DNA of 64,000 nt from Planctomycetota bacterium (GTDB lineage Bacteria > Planctomycetota > UBA1135 > GCA-002686595). The stretch's first letter is position 1, and each line of letters opens with the position of its first letter. The stretch spans positions 23,845 through 87,844 of the forward strand of contig JADHOC010000023.1 of the NCBI GenBank assembly GCA_016779205.1, written 5' to 3'. A program made the position numbers and the translations under genes. The notes beneath the pieces are model-generated. The model did not search any database. It saw nothing but the letters and a program-made list of their open reading frames with translations, and was not told where the DNA came from. Shown here piece by piece: positions 23,384 through 31,806 of this stretch.

Positions 23384-24793
23384 TCAGTTGGGGTTCAAGA
23401 GGCCGTAGCCGTGCTCGCCGTGCATGCTGTGGTCCATCCCCGCGAGCTCGCCGCGCTCCTCGAGTCGGAGGCCGACGGTCTTCTCCACGAGCACCAGCAG
23501 GACCAAGGTGCCCACCGCGGAGGCGGCGCCCGCCACGAGCACCCCCATGACCTGGTGGCCGAACTGCACCCAGATCCCGCCCTCGGGCACGTCGCGCAGG
23601 AAGAAGGTGAGGCCCAGGGCCCCGATGATCCCGCCGACGCCGTGGATGCCGAAGACATCCAGGGTGTCGTCGTACCCCAGGCGGTTCTTGATGGCGATGG
23701 CGCCGTAGCAGGCGGCCGAAGCCAGGAGTCCCAGGGCCATTGCGCCCACGGGAAGGACGTCGCCGGCGGCGGGGGTCACCGCCACGAGGCCCGCGAGGAT
23801 CCCCGAGACGAGCCCGAGGCTGGTCGCCTTCCCGTGCCGCCAGCCCTCCAGGATCATCCAGCCGAGGGCCCCCGCGGCGGCGGCGGCCTGGGTCGCGGTG
23901 AGCGCCTGCGCGGTCTTCAGCCCGCTCTCGACCGAGCTGCCCGCGTTGAAGCCGAACCAACCCACCCAGAGGAGCCCGGCGCCCATCATGGTCATCACCA
24001 GGTTGTTGGGGTGCATGGCCACCCGCGGGAAGCCGCGGCGCGCTCCCAGGTAGAGGGCAGCGACGAGCCCCGCGACTCCGGCGGAGACGTGGATCACCGT
24101 GCCGCCCGCGAAGTCGATGGCGTCCCCGGTCAGGAAGCCCCCGCCCCACACGATGTGGGCGAGCGGGTTGTAGATGAGGAGGCTCCAGAGAGCGATGAAC
24201 ACGCAGTAGCCGAGGAACCGCACGCGCTCCGCGAACGCACCCGCGATGAGCGCCGGGGTGATGATCGCGAACTTGCCCTGGAACATCGCGAAGACGTACT
24301 CGGGGATCCCACCCTCCATGATCGTCTGGTCGATCCCGGCCAGGAGGAGCTTGGACGGGTCCCAGCCGATGACGCCGCCCACGGTCGGGCCGAACGCCAG
24401 GGCGTAGCCCGCCACGACCCAGAGCACGCCGATGATGGCCATCGCCGCGAAGCTGTGCATCATGGTGCCGAGCACGTTCTTGGTCCTGACGAGGCCGCCG
24501 TAGAACATGGCGAGCCCCGGGATCATCAGGAGCACCAGGGCGGTGCTCACGAGCATCCAGGCGGTCGTCCCGGTATCGATCGGGGGCGAGTCGGGGGTGA
24601 CCACGTCGGAGCTCCCGACGGCAACCAGCAGGGCGAGTGTGTTCAAGGCGCGGAGAACAACGGTGACAGGAGCGGTTCCTGCACTCGCGGATGGGGAAGG
24701 GCGCTGGGCCCTCGCGGTGCGCAAGCGGCAGTCTTCCACCCCGACGCCGTCCCATGGAGCGGCTCCGGGGCGGAAGCTCCAGGAGAGCGACAT
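23384..24793 (-). CDS. amt: Ammonium transporter, Amt/MEP/Rh family
   Basis: About 469 residues with eleven predicted membrane helices. P-G-L-A-M-F-Y-G-G-L-V-R and the twin pore histidines (N-P-L-A-H-I-V-W-G-G-G and F-G-I-H-G-V-G-G) identify the family. G-W-F-G-F-N-A-G-S is also conserved. The short cytoplasmic tail ends M-H-G-E-H-G-Y-G. The start is uncertain: ATG at 24793 is used, but 24862 and 24904 are in frame, and the mature membrane domain begins near residue 57. No ribosome site stands out. It is the first gene of an amt-glnK operon divergent from a hybrid kinase gene (200 bases). Confidence 0.9.
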   Translation of the reverse strand: MSLSWSFRPGAAPWDGVGVEDCRLRTARAQRPSPSASAGTAPVTVVLRALNTLALLVAVGSSDVVTPDSPPIDTGTTAWMLVSTALVLLMIPGLAMFYGGLVRTKNVLGTMMHSFAAMAIIGVLWVVAGYALAFGPTVGGVIGWDPSKLLLAGIDQTIMEGGIPEYVFAMFQGKFAIITPALIAGAFAERVRFLGYCVFIALWSLLIYNPLAHIVWGGGFLTGDAIDFAGGTVIHVSAGVAGLVAALYLGARRGFPRVAMHPNNLVMTMMGAGLLWVGWFGFNAGSSVESGLKTAQALTATQAAAAAGALGWMILEGWRHGKATSLGLVSGILAGLVAVTPAAGDVLPVGAMALGLLASAACYGAIAIKNRLGYDDTLDVFGIHGVGGIIGALGLTFFLRDVPEGGIWVQFGHQVMGVLVAGAASAVGTLVLLVLVEKTVGLRLEERGELAGMDHSMHGEHGYGLLNPN

Positions 24794-24993
24794 CGAACCG
24801 CGGGTTTCTTGTCGCGGACCGGGCCCGCAGCCTCCGGATCGGCCCGGGCGGGAGTGACCCATAATGAGACATGCCCCTGCCGGGCAGGTCCGCTGCGGCC
24901 CCATCCACGAAGCTCATCCGGGTAGCCAATTAGGCAGAAACCCGCATGGCGGCTTCAGCCTGTCGCCGGGCCTCTCGATAGGCAAGGACAGCG

Positions 24994-26895
24994 ATGGAGC
25001 ACCCCACCCAACAAGCTGAACGGCTCTTCGAGATCGGTCCGGTCTCCCTTGTCCGTTGGCGCGAGGAGAGCGGGCGGAGGATCACGAAGGCCTCTGGAGA
25101 GCTCGCGAGGCAGCTGGAGGGGCTGGGGGTGCAACGCCTGGATGAAGTCCTCGGCGGCGACGACCGGCGCCGCCTGGAGGCCGCCATGGCGGGGCTCCAG
25201 GAGGATCTGGGGAGCCTCGACCTCGGGCCCGTTCGCCTCGACCTGGGAGGCCCGGAGCCGGCCTGGTTCCACCTCACCGCGGTTGTGGACGAGCCGGAGG
25301 CGGCGCAGCAGCTGGTGACCGCCACGTTCGTGGACATCAGCGGGCTGAAGGGCTCTGAGCGGGCCCTCAAGGAGAAGTCGGAACGGCTGGAGCTCGTGAT
25401 CGAGGGGACCCGGCTCGGGACCTGGGACTGGAACCCTCAGTCCGGCGACGTCTGCTTCAACGATCAGTGGGCCGAGATGCTCGGCTACCGCCTCGACGAG
25501 ATCTCCTTCCGCCTCGAGGAGTGGGAGTCACGGGTCCACCCCGACGACCTCAAGCCCTGCTACGAGGCCATCGAGGCCCACCTCGCAGGAGAGACCGCCT
25601 TCTACGAGAACGTTCACCGCATGAGGCACAGGGACGGGCACTGGGTCCACATCCTCGACCGAGGGCGCGTGGTCGAGCGAGACGCCCAGGGGCAGCCCGT
25701 CCGCTTCACCGGGACGCACACGGACATCTCCCCCCAGCGCGAGGCTGAGCTCGCGGCGCAGGCGGCGAACAAGATCAAGTCGGAGTTCCTCGCGACCATG
25801 AGTCACGAGATTCGAACCCCGCTCGGCGGGATGATGGGGCTGGTGGAGGTGCTCGAGTCCACCTCCGTCTCCCCCACCCAGCGCGAGAACATGGAGCTCA
25901 TCAAGCGCTGCGGTGAGCATCTGGGGTTCGTCCTCGACGAGGTCCTCGAGCTGACCCGGCTGGAGTCCAGGAGGCTCGAACTCCGGGAGGAGCCCTTCGA
26001 CCTCGCGGTACTCCTCCAGGACCTACATCGGCTCTTCCTCGTCCAGGCGCGGAGGAAGGGCCTCGAGCTTCGGCTGGACGTGGAGGCCGGCGCGGCGACC
26101 TGGTGGACCGGGGACCGCCACCGGCTGCACCAGGTCTTCAGCAACCTGCTCTCCAACGCCATCAAGTTCACGCGCGACGGATACGTGGGGCTCCGGGTCT
26201 GGCTTGAGGGAGAGCCCGAGCGGCTCTGCGCCGCTGTGGAGGACACCGGCCGGGGGATCGGCGACCTGGACCGGATCTGGGAGAGCTTCCAGCAGGAGGA
26301 CACCTCGATCGCCGCCACGTATGGCGGGAGCGGGCTCGGGCTGACCATCACCCAGAAGCTCATTCAGCTGATGGGAGGCGAGATCCAGGTGAAGAGCGCC
26401 GTCGGCGAAGGGAGCCGCTTCACGTTCTCGATCCCGATGCTGCGCGCGCACCCCGGCGCGCCCACGCTCTCCTGCGCAGGCGCCCCCGACGGCGACGCCT
26501 CGGCCGACGAGCGGGGTCTCCCCGCCTTGCGCGTCCTCGCTGCGGACGACAACGAGATCAACCGCCGGATCTTTGGACACTTCCTCGCCCAGCTAGGGGT
26601 CAACTTCGAGCTGGTCAGAGATGGCGAAGAAGCGACCGACGCCGCTGCGAGGCGGCCCTTCGACCTGATCCTCCTGGACCTTGAGATGCCCAGGCGTAAT
26701 GGTCGTAGCGCGGCAGAGGCGATCAGGGCGCAGTCCACCAGGCGATCCGAGCGCATTGTCGCAGTCACCGCCGATATTCTGAGCACCCTGCAGCTCGAAG
26801 GGGACCAGAACCCATTCGATGCCGTGGTGACCAAGCCGTTTTCTCTCGACGACCTCCGGGCGCAGCTGCTCGCCGTGCGCGCCCACCGTACCTGA
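24994..26895 (+). CDS. Hybrid sensor histidine kinase (PAS-PAS-HisKA-HATPase-REC)
   Basis: 633 residues, no membrane segment, so a soluble sensor. A weak N-terminal PAS-like region (to ~115) is followed by a PAS_3-type domain with G-T-W-D-W-N and H-P-D-D. Phospho-acceptor His271 lies in M-S-H-E-I-R-T-P-L. The ATP lid has the N-box L-L-S-N-A-I-K-F-T, G1 D-T-G-R-G-I and G2 G-G-S-G-L-G-L. A receiver follows, with acceptor Asp562 in L-L-D-L-E-M-P and Lys in T-K-P-F. No HPt or output domain is present. A TAGGCA hexamer ends 9 bases before the start. It is followed 20 bases later by an isochorismatase-type gene and then a second hybrid kinase. Confidence 0.9.
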   Translation: MEHPTQQAERLFEIGPVSLVRWREESGRRITKASGELARQLEGLGVQRLDEVLGGDDRRRLEAAMAGLQEDLGSLDLGPVRLDLGGPEPAWFHLTAVVDEPEAAQQLVTATFVDISGLKGSERALKEKSERLELVIEGTRLGTWDWNPQSGDVCFNDQWAEMLGYRLDEISFRLEEWESRVHPDDLKPCYEAIEAHLAGETAFYENVHRMRHRDGHWVHILDRGRVVERDAQGQPVRFTGTHTDISPQREAELAAQAANKIKSEFLATMSHEIRTPLGGMMGLVEVLESTSVSPTQRENMELIKRCGEHLGFVLDEVLELTRLESRRLELREEPFDLAVLLQDLHRLFLVQARRKGLELRLDVEAGAATWWTGDRHRLHQVFSNLLSNAIKFTRDGYVGLRVWLEGEPERLCAAVEDTGRGIGDLDRIWESFQQEDTSIAATYGGSGLGLTITQKLIQLMGGEIQVKSAVGEGSRFTFSIPMLRAHPGAPTLSCAGAPDGDASADERGLPALRVLAADDNEINRRIFGHFLAQLGVNFELVRDGEEATDAAARRPFDLILLDLEMPRRNGRSAAEAIRAQSTRRSERIVAVTADILSTLQLEGDQNPFDAVVTKPFSLDDLRAQLLAVRAHRT

Positions 26896-26915
26896 CCCAC
26901 CGAAGACAACTTCCC

Positions 26916-27536
26916 ATGTCCACCCCTCGCCGCTCGGCCATCCTCCTGATCGGATTCCAGAACGACTACTTCTCTCCCGATGGCGTCATGCACTCGGTGA
27001 TTGAGGAGAACGCCCGCGACAACGACGTCCTCGTGAACACCAAGAGCGTGCTGGACGCATTCCTGGACTCCGAGACCCCGATCATCAACCTCCCGATCCA
27101 CTTCAGCCCCGACTACGAGGAGCTCAGCCAGCCGACGGGCCTCCTGGCGGCGATCCGCGACGCCGGGGCCTTCCGCCGGGACACCAAGGGGGGCCAGACC
27201 ATTCCGGAGCTGCTCGAGTACGGGGATCGGATCCAGCACCTCTCGGGAAAGACGAGCTTCAACGCCTTCCTCGGCACCGACCTCGACGGGCACCTGCGTG
27301 CTGCCGGGGTGGATCACGTGATCGTCACCGGCGTGGTCACCTCGATCTGCATCGACTCCACGGCGCGGGCCGCCGCCGAGCGGGGCTTCGCGGTCACGAT
27401 CGTGAGCGACGCGTCCGCCGGCCGGAACGACACGGAACACCAGTTCTACTGCGAGAGCATCTTCCCCCTCTACGCAGAGGTGGTCAGGACCAAGGACCTA
27501 CTCGGCCATGCGACCGATTCCGAAATCGCCCGCTGA
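26916..27536 (+). CDS. Isochorismatase-family cysteine hydrolase
   Basis: 206 residues. Catalytic triad positions are the Asp in I-G-F-Q-N-D-Y-F, the Lys in S-G-K-T-S-F-N-A-F, and the Cys in V-T-S-I-C-I-D-S-T-A-R. The family hydrolyses small amides or enol ethers such as nicotinamide, N-carbamoylsarcosine, ureido compounds or isochorismate; the substrate cannot be told from these motifs. The long Tyr/Phe-rich segment after the Cys (H-Q-F-Y-C-E-S-I-F) is a little unusual. It sits between two hybrid histidine kinase genes, overlapping the second by 29 bases, which suggests the enzyme and kinases work in one signalling pathway. Confidence 0.8.
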   Translation: MSTPRRSAILLIGFQNDYFSPDGVMHSVIEENARDNDVLVNTKSVLDAFLDSETPIINLPIHFSPDYEELSQPTGLLAAIRDAGAFRRDTKGGQTIPELLEYGDRIQHLSGKTSFNAFLGTDLDGHLRAAGVDHVIVTGVVTSICIDSTARAAAERGFAVTIVSDASAGRNDTEHQFYCESIFPLYAEVVRTKDLLGHATDSEIAR

Positions 27537-29151
27537 GGAGCGAGAGGTCCTGATGCAGGAGGTCGAGGCGCTCCAGACTCGGATCGGAGCCCTGGAGTCG
27601 CTCCTCGCCGACGAGATCGCAGCCAAGGCGTCGCTCTTCCGGACCGTCACCGAGCACCAGGGCCGCTATGTCGACCTGGTCGAGTCGGCCCCGTGGATCG
27701 TCACCCGGGTCGACAGCCGGGGCTGCTACGTCGACTCCAACTCGTACTTCGCCCGCAGCCTGGGCATGAAGACCGGCGAGGTACTCGACCAGTCCGTGGG
27801 TTCCCTTGGCGAGGGCGCGGCCTGGAGCGAGGCGGTCTCCTCCTTCGCAGCCTCCAGCCTCTACCGCTCCGAGCCTTGCTCCGTCCCGGTCTCCGTCAAC
27901 GGAGAGGAGCGCTCGTTCCTCCTGATGATGTACCGGCCGAAGGCCGGGCCGAGCTTCACCATCCTCGCGCTCGACCAGACGGAACGGGACCAGGCGCTCG
28001 CGAGGGCAGAGGCCTCCGCCGAGGACAAGGCGATGTTCCTCGCGGTCATGAGCCACGAGCTGCGGACCCCGATGAACGGCGTCCTCGGCCTGGCCGCCCT
28101 CCTCAAGGACACCATCCTCGATGCGGAGCAAGCCGACCTGGTCTCCACCATCGAGAAGACCGGGACGACGCTGGTCAGGATCATCAACGACGTCCTGGAC
28201 CTCAGCAAGGCCGAGAACGGCGCCATGGAGTTCGAGAGCGCCCCCTTCTCGGTCGAGGCCATCGTCCAGTCGGTGGTCGCGACCCTCGGGCCGACCGCGC
28301 GACAGTCCTCGGCGCGGCTGGACGCCGCCTTCGGCGAGGGCCTCCCGCAACTGGTCCTCGGCGACGAGCACCGGATCCAGCAGGTCCTCACCAACCTCGC
28401 AGGGAACGCCCTCAAGTTCGCACCGGGAGGACTCGTGAGGGTCGAGGTGGAGCAAGACGCCGATCAGGGCGACGACGTGGCGCTGACCTTCCGGGTCGTC
28501 GACAACGGGATCGGTATCGAGTCAGCGGAGCTGGATCGCCTGTTCGAGGCCTTCACCCAGGCCGACTCGAGCGTGAGTCGGCACTACGGCGGGACCGGGC
28601 TCGGCCTGACGATCTCCAAGCTGCTCGTGGAAGGAATGGGAGGCCAGCTCTCCGCCCGCAGCACGCCGGGCGAGGGCTCCACCTTCGAGTTCACCCTGGG
28701 GTTCGAGCTGGCGAAGGACCACCCGGCCCCCTCCCTCCCTGCCGCCGACGCCTCAGTCCCCGCGGCGGGCCCGATGCGGGTGCTCGTCGCCGAGGACAAC
28801 CTCGTCAACCAGCGCGTGGCACGCGGCATGCTCGAGATCCTCGGGCACGAGGTCCAGGTGGTGTCCAACGGGATGGAGGCGGTGCAGGCGGCCATGGGCG
28901 GGGGGATCGACCTGATCCTCATGGACGTGAACATGCCCGTCCTCGATGGCCTGGAGGCCACGCGCCGCATTCGAGAGGCTGCGGGCCCGGAGCGCGGGCT
29001 CCCCATCGTCGCGCTCACCGCGAACGCGATCGAGGGGGACCAGCAGGTCTGCCTGGATGCTGGCATGGACCACTACCTCCCCAAGCCGTTCGCGAAGGAC
29101 CAGCTGGCAGGAGCGATCCAGCGCGTCGCCGCCCGCCGGTCCGTGGGCTGA
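27508..29151 (+). CDS. Hybrid sensor histidine kinase (coiled coil-PAS-HisKA-HATPase-REC)
   Basis: 547 residues, soluble. An N-terminal coiled coil (~10-45) leads to a PAS domain (~50-155). His183 in M-S-H-E-L-R-T-P-M is the phospho-acceptor. The N-box L-A-G-N-A-L-K-F, G1 D-N-G-I-G-I and G2 G-G-T-G-L-G-L are intact. The C-terminal receiver has Asp473 in L-M-D-V-N-M-P and Lys in P-K-P-F. It overlaps the end of the isochorismatase-type gene, implying coupled translation. Together with the kinase at 24994 it frames the hydrolase; both kinases end in receivers without output domains and would need an HPt protein encoded elsewhere. Confidence 0.9.
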   Translation: MRPIPKSPAEEREVLMQEVEALQTRIGALESLLADEIAAKASLFRTVTEHQGRYVDLVESAPWIVTRVDSRGCYVDSNSYFARSLGMKTGEVLDQSVGSLGEGAAWSEAVSSFAASSLYRSEPCSVPVSVNGEERSFLLMMYRPKAGPSFTILALDQTERDQALARAEASAEDKAMFLAVMSHELRTPMNGVLGLAALLKDTILDAEQADLVSTIEKTGTTLVRIINDVLDLSKAENGAMEFESAPFSVEAIVQSVVATLGPTARQSSARLDAAFGEGLPQLVLGDEHRIQQVLTNLAGNALKFAPGGLVRVEVEQDADQGDDVALTFRVVDNGIGIESAELDRLFEAFTQADSSVSRHYGGTGLGLTISKLLVEGMGGQLSARSTPGEGSTFEFTLGFELAKDHPAPSLPAADASVPAAGPMRVLVAEDNLVNQRVARGMLEILGHEVQVVSNGMEAVQAAMGGGIDLILMDVNMPVLDGLEATRRIREAAGPERGLPIVALTANAIEGDQQVCLDAGMDHYLPKPFAKDQLAGAIQRVAARRSVG

Positions 29152-29430
29152 CCGGTCCGGGGCTCCGCCGCCAGGCCCGCCTCGAGTCCAGGATTGATCC
29201 AGCGAAGAGCGGCCTTCCGAAGGGGGGGGCGTCTCGCCCTAGGACGAGGGCCGATTTATGGGCGGCGGGTCTATGCGGCGAATGGCGTGCGGTACACTTT
29301 GCGGGTTGTTAGGGCGTCGCTCGCCGACGCTGGGTTTCCATTAGGGAACACCCGCAGCGCTTCCAGTGGGTCCGCCCGCCGGGTTCGTCCGTTACCTGCC
29401 CTTTTTTTTCCCTCAGCCACCGAGAGCATC
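29152..29430. other. Leader region of the PPC-domain exoprotein
   Basis: No gene is seen. TACACT at 29293-29298 is a -10 candidate, 132 bases before the start. A run of eight T (about 29402-29409) lies shortly before the ATG; its role is unclear. Confidence 0.35.
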
Positions 29431-31494
29431 ATGCTCAAGACAGCATCCCTCCTGATCGGAGCGGTCGCCCTCACCCAGGGCGCGCCTGGTCAGTCGCCTG
29501 CCCAGCTTCAGCGGATCCCCGCGCGAGCCCCGATCCACGCGGGCACCTTCCACGCCGCGTCCGGTCAGTTCATTCCCGCTGACCCGTCTCAGCAGTCGGC
29601 CATGGGTGCCAACGGGGACGTCTATACAAACAACTACTACGCCGGCGTCTTCCTGGACATCAACGCCTCCAGCCTCGTCGTGGACGAGGGCCGGATCCCC
29701 AGCACCACCTCCCCGACGTCTGCCAGCCCGGTGAGCATTACGGGGACCCAGGACAGCTACCGGATCAACAACATCCAGCTGGGGTACGCCACGGATTCGA
29801 TCGGAGACGGCAACGCCCGCCTGACAATCCTGCCCGAGTACACCTCGTGCTCCAACCCGCTCGGGGGCTCGTCGCCGATCCTCGACCTGATCATCACGGG
29901 GCTCCCCGGGACGATCCTGGCGGGCGCGGTCACCCCCTACACCTTCGACGTCGACATGACCGGCTTCGAGTTCTGCATGCCTGCGGACGGTGACGGGACG
30001 TACGACGATGGAATCATCGACAACTTCGGCTTCGGCCTGCTCATGTCCGCGGACCCCGGCTCTCAGATCGGCCCGCTGATCGGCGCCCGCCCGGGCCCCT
30101 TCGCCCCCACCGGCGACGGCACGGTCTTCCAGAACCCCGGCAGCACCGGATCCGGCCTCGGCACCGAGGACCAGTGGTTTGAGCTCGAGTTCGGGACCGG
30201 CTCGACCAACTGCTACAACGAGGGTGGATACGACCCGGTCACGAACAACCCGTCGTTCGGGTCCTTCTGGCTGGTGCTCGGCGCCGACCTCGGGTTCGAC
30301 TGCACCGGCTGCGCGGGTGGTCAAGACGACGGGTTCGAGGACAACGACACCTGCGGGACGGCGACGCCTCTTTCGCTCCCGAGCTCCAACTCGGGGCTCG
30401 TGGTGACCAAGGCAGACCCGGACTACTACTCGTTCGACATCCCTGCCGGGTCGACGGTGACGGCGTCCGCGCTGTTCTCCCACGCCCAGGCCGATGTGGA
30501 CATTTACCTCTTCACGGATGACTGCACCGTGGCCTACGACTCAGGGTTCTCCATCTCCGACAACGAGACGGTCTCCTTCACCAACTGTGGAGCGACCCCC
30601 GTCCCGGCGAAGCTCGCGGTCGTCGTCTTCTCGGAGAGCGCCGGTGACTGCTCGGACTACGACCTCGTGATCACCACCGAGGCGGTCTGCTCCGATGATC
30701 CGCTCGCGGGGAATGACTCCTGCGCGACCGCGTTCAACCTGTCGACGGGCCTGTCCATCAACCTGGTGGTCAACCGGTGCGCGCCGAGCGACTACTACCG
30801 TCTGAACCTCATCCCGGGCGAGACGATCGACCTGGAGATGACGCTCAACCCCGCCGAGGCTGACCTCGACCTGCTCCTCTTCCGGGACGACGCCACCTGC
30901 GGCGATCCGGGGGGGCTCATCGCTGGCTCGTTCAACCTGGGCGCGACGGAGTCGATCCTCTACACCAACAAGTCGGGCCAGCAGCAGTCCTACATCCTGG
31001 TGGTCGACACGTTCGCCTTCAACTCGGGCGTGGACTGCACCGGATACGTGCTGGACTACGCCATCGGCGCCTCGACCGAGGTCGGATCGAACTTCTGCTC
31101 GGCGGTGCTGAACTCGTCCGGGTTCGGAGCCCACATGTTCGGAACGGGAAGCAATGTCGTCGCCGACAACTCCCTGACCCTGAACGCGGAGTGCCTGCCG
31201 AACAACTCGAGCGGCTACTTCTTCGTCTCCCAGGGCACGATCTTCGTCCCGAGCGTGGGTAGCTCCTCCGGCAACCTCTGCATCGGCGGTGGCCCGGTCG
31301 GCCGCTTCCTTGCCAACGTGGTCAACACCGGATCGGGCACCACGGTGTCGGTCCTGACGGACCTCACGTCCTTCCCCCAGCCCACTGGAAGCGTCGCTGT
31401 CCTCCCCGGGGACACCTACAACTTCCAGTACTGGTTCCGGGACATCGGCAGCACCAGCAACTTCTCCGACGCTCTCGCGGTGACGTTCCAGTGA
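29431..31494 (+). CDS. Large secreted protein with PPC-like domains and a shared C-terminal module
   Basis: 687 residues beginning with a signal peptide (L-L-I-G-A-V-A-L-T, cleavage near A-P-G-Q). The middle contains two PPC-like (pre-peptidase C-terminal) beta-domains. Each opens with a D-N-D-T-C or N-D-S-C block and has the D-Y-Y-x-F/L and D-V-D-I-Y-L / D-L-D-L-L-L patterns. The last ~135 residues form a module beginning S-N-F-C-S-A-V-L and ending F-S-D-A-L-A-V-T-F, with P-Q-P-T-G and G-N-L-C-I-G-G between. A homologous module ends the exoprotein at 44951-46882. PPC domains are usually found on secreted peptidases, but no catalytic domain is visible here. A terminator-like hairpin follows. 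Confidence 0.7.
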   Translation: MLKTASLLIGAVALTQGAPGQSPAQLQRIPARAPIHAGTFHAASGQFIPADPSQQSAMGANGDVYTNNYYAGVFLDINASSLVVDEGRIPSTTSPTSASPVSITGTQDSYRINNIQLGYATDSIGDGNARLTILPEYTSCSNPLGGSSPILDLIITGLPGTILAGAVTPYTFDVDMTGFEFCMPADGDGTYDDGIIDNFGFGLLMSADPGSQIGPLIGARPGPFAPTGDGTVFQNPGSTGSGLGTEDQWFELEFGTGSTNCYNEGGYDPVTNNPSFGSFWLVLGADLGFDCTGCAGGQDDGFEDNDTCGTATPLSLPSSNSGLVVTKADPDYYSFDIPAGSTVTASALFSHAQADVDIYLFTDDCTVAYDSGFSISDNETVSFTNCGATPVPAKLAVVVFSESAGDCSDYDLVITTEAVCSDDPLAGNDSCATAFNLSTGLSINLVVNRCAPSDYYRLNLIPGETIDLEMTLNPAEADLDLLLFRDDATCGDPGGLIAGSFNLGATESILYTNKSGQQQSYILVVDTFAFNSGVDCTGYVLDYAIGASTEVGSNFCSAVLNSSGFGAHMFGTGSNVVADNSLTLNAECLPNNSSGYFFVSQGTIFVPSVGSSSGNLCIGGGPVGRFLANVVNTGSGTTVSVLTDLTSFPQPTGSVAVLPGDTYNFQYWFRDIGSTSNFSDALAVTFQ

Positions 31495-31539
31495 GCTGAG
31501 CTTCGTCCAGGCCCGACCCTCGGGCCCGAGCGAGCGAGA

Positions 31540-31572
31540 GAGCGCGCCGCCGGCCAAGCCGGCGGCGCGCTC
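31540..31572 (+). terminator. Strong hairpin after the PPC exoprotein
   Basis: A perfect 15-bp stem (31540-31554 with 31558-31572) closes on a 3-base CAA loop, 45 bases after the stop. A second, smaller hairpin (GGCCCGA/TCGGGCC) lies just before it at 31510-31526. No T-run follows; the extremely stable stem is still the likely 3' end. Confidence 0.6.
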
Positions 31573-31806
31573 CGCTATATCGAACTTCCTTCCGCCGGAG
31601 GCCATTGAATCAGGACTGCGGCAGCGCCCTTCGCCCGGCGGCGAGGGGAGGGATAGAATTCGGCCGGAGGCACCAGCGTTCCCCCTCCGCGGCGCCCGCC
31701 CACGTTCGCCGCCGCGAGGGATCCGCGAAGGGTCCCGACCTGCCTAATCCGGGATCCAACCTCGCCCGCAGCGCATCCTCTGCGCGCCGCTCCCCCCTAC
31801 TGCCCG
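31573..31806. promoter_or_regulatory. Upstream region of the exopolysaccharide locus with TAGAAT -10 candidate
   Basis: No gene is seen between the hairpin and the polymerase start. TAGAAT at 31654-31659 (context GATAGAATTC) is the closest match to a -10 box in this stretch, 147 bases before the ATG. TATATC at about 31576 is another AT-rich patch. Confidence 0.35.

Noticed and set aside
23364..24929. The glnK frame stays open far upstream, antisense-free, across amt
   Set aside because: The upstream part is in the wrong frame for Amt and reads as Arg/Gly/Pro low complexity. GlnK begins at the ATG with AGGAGG at 23363.
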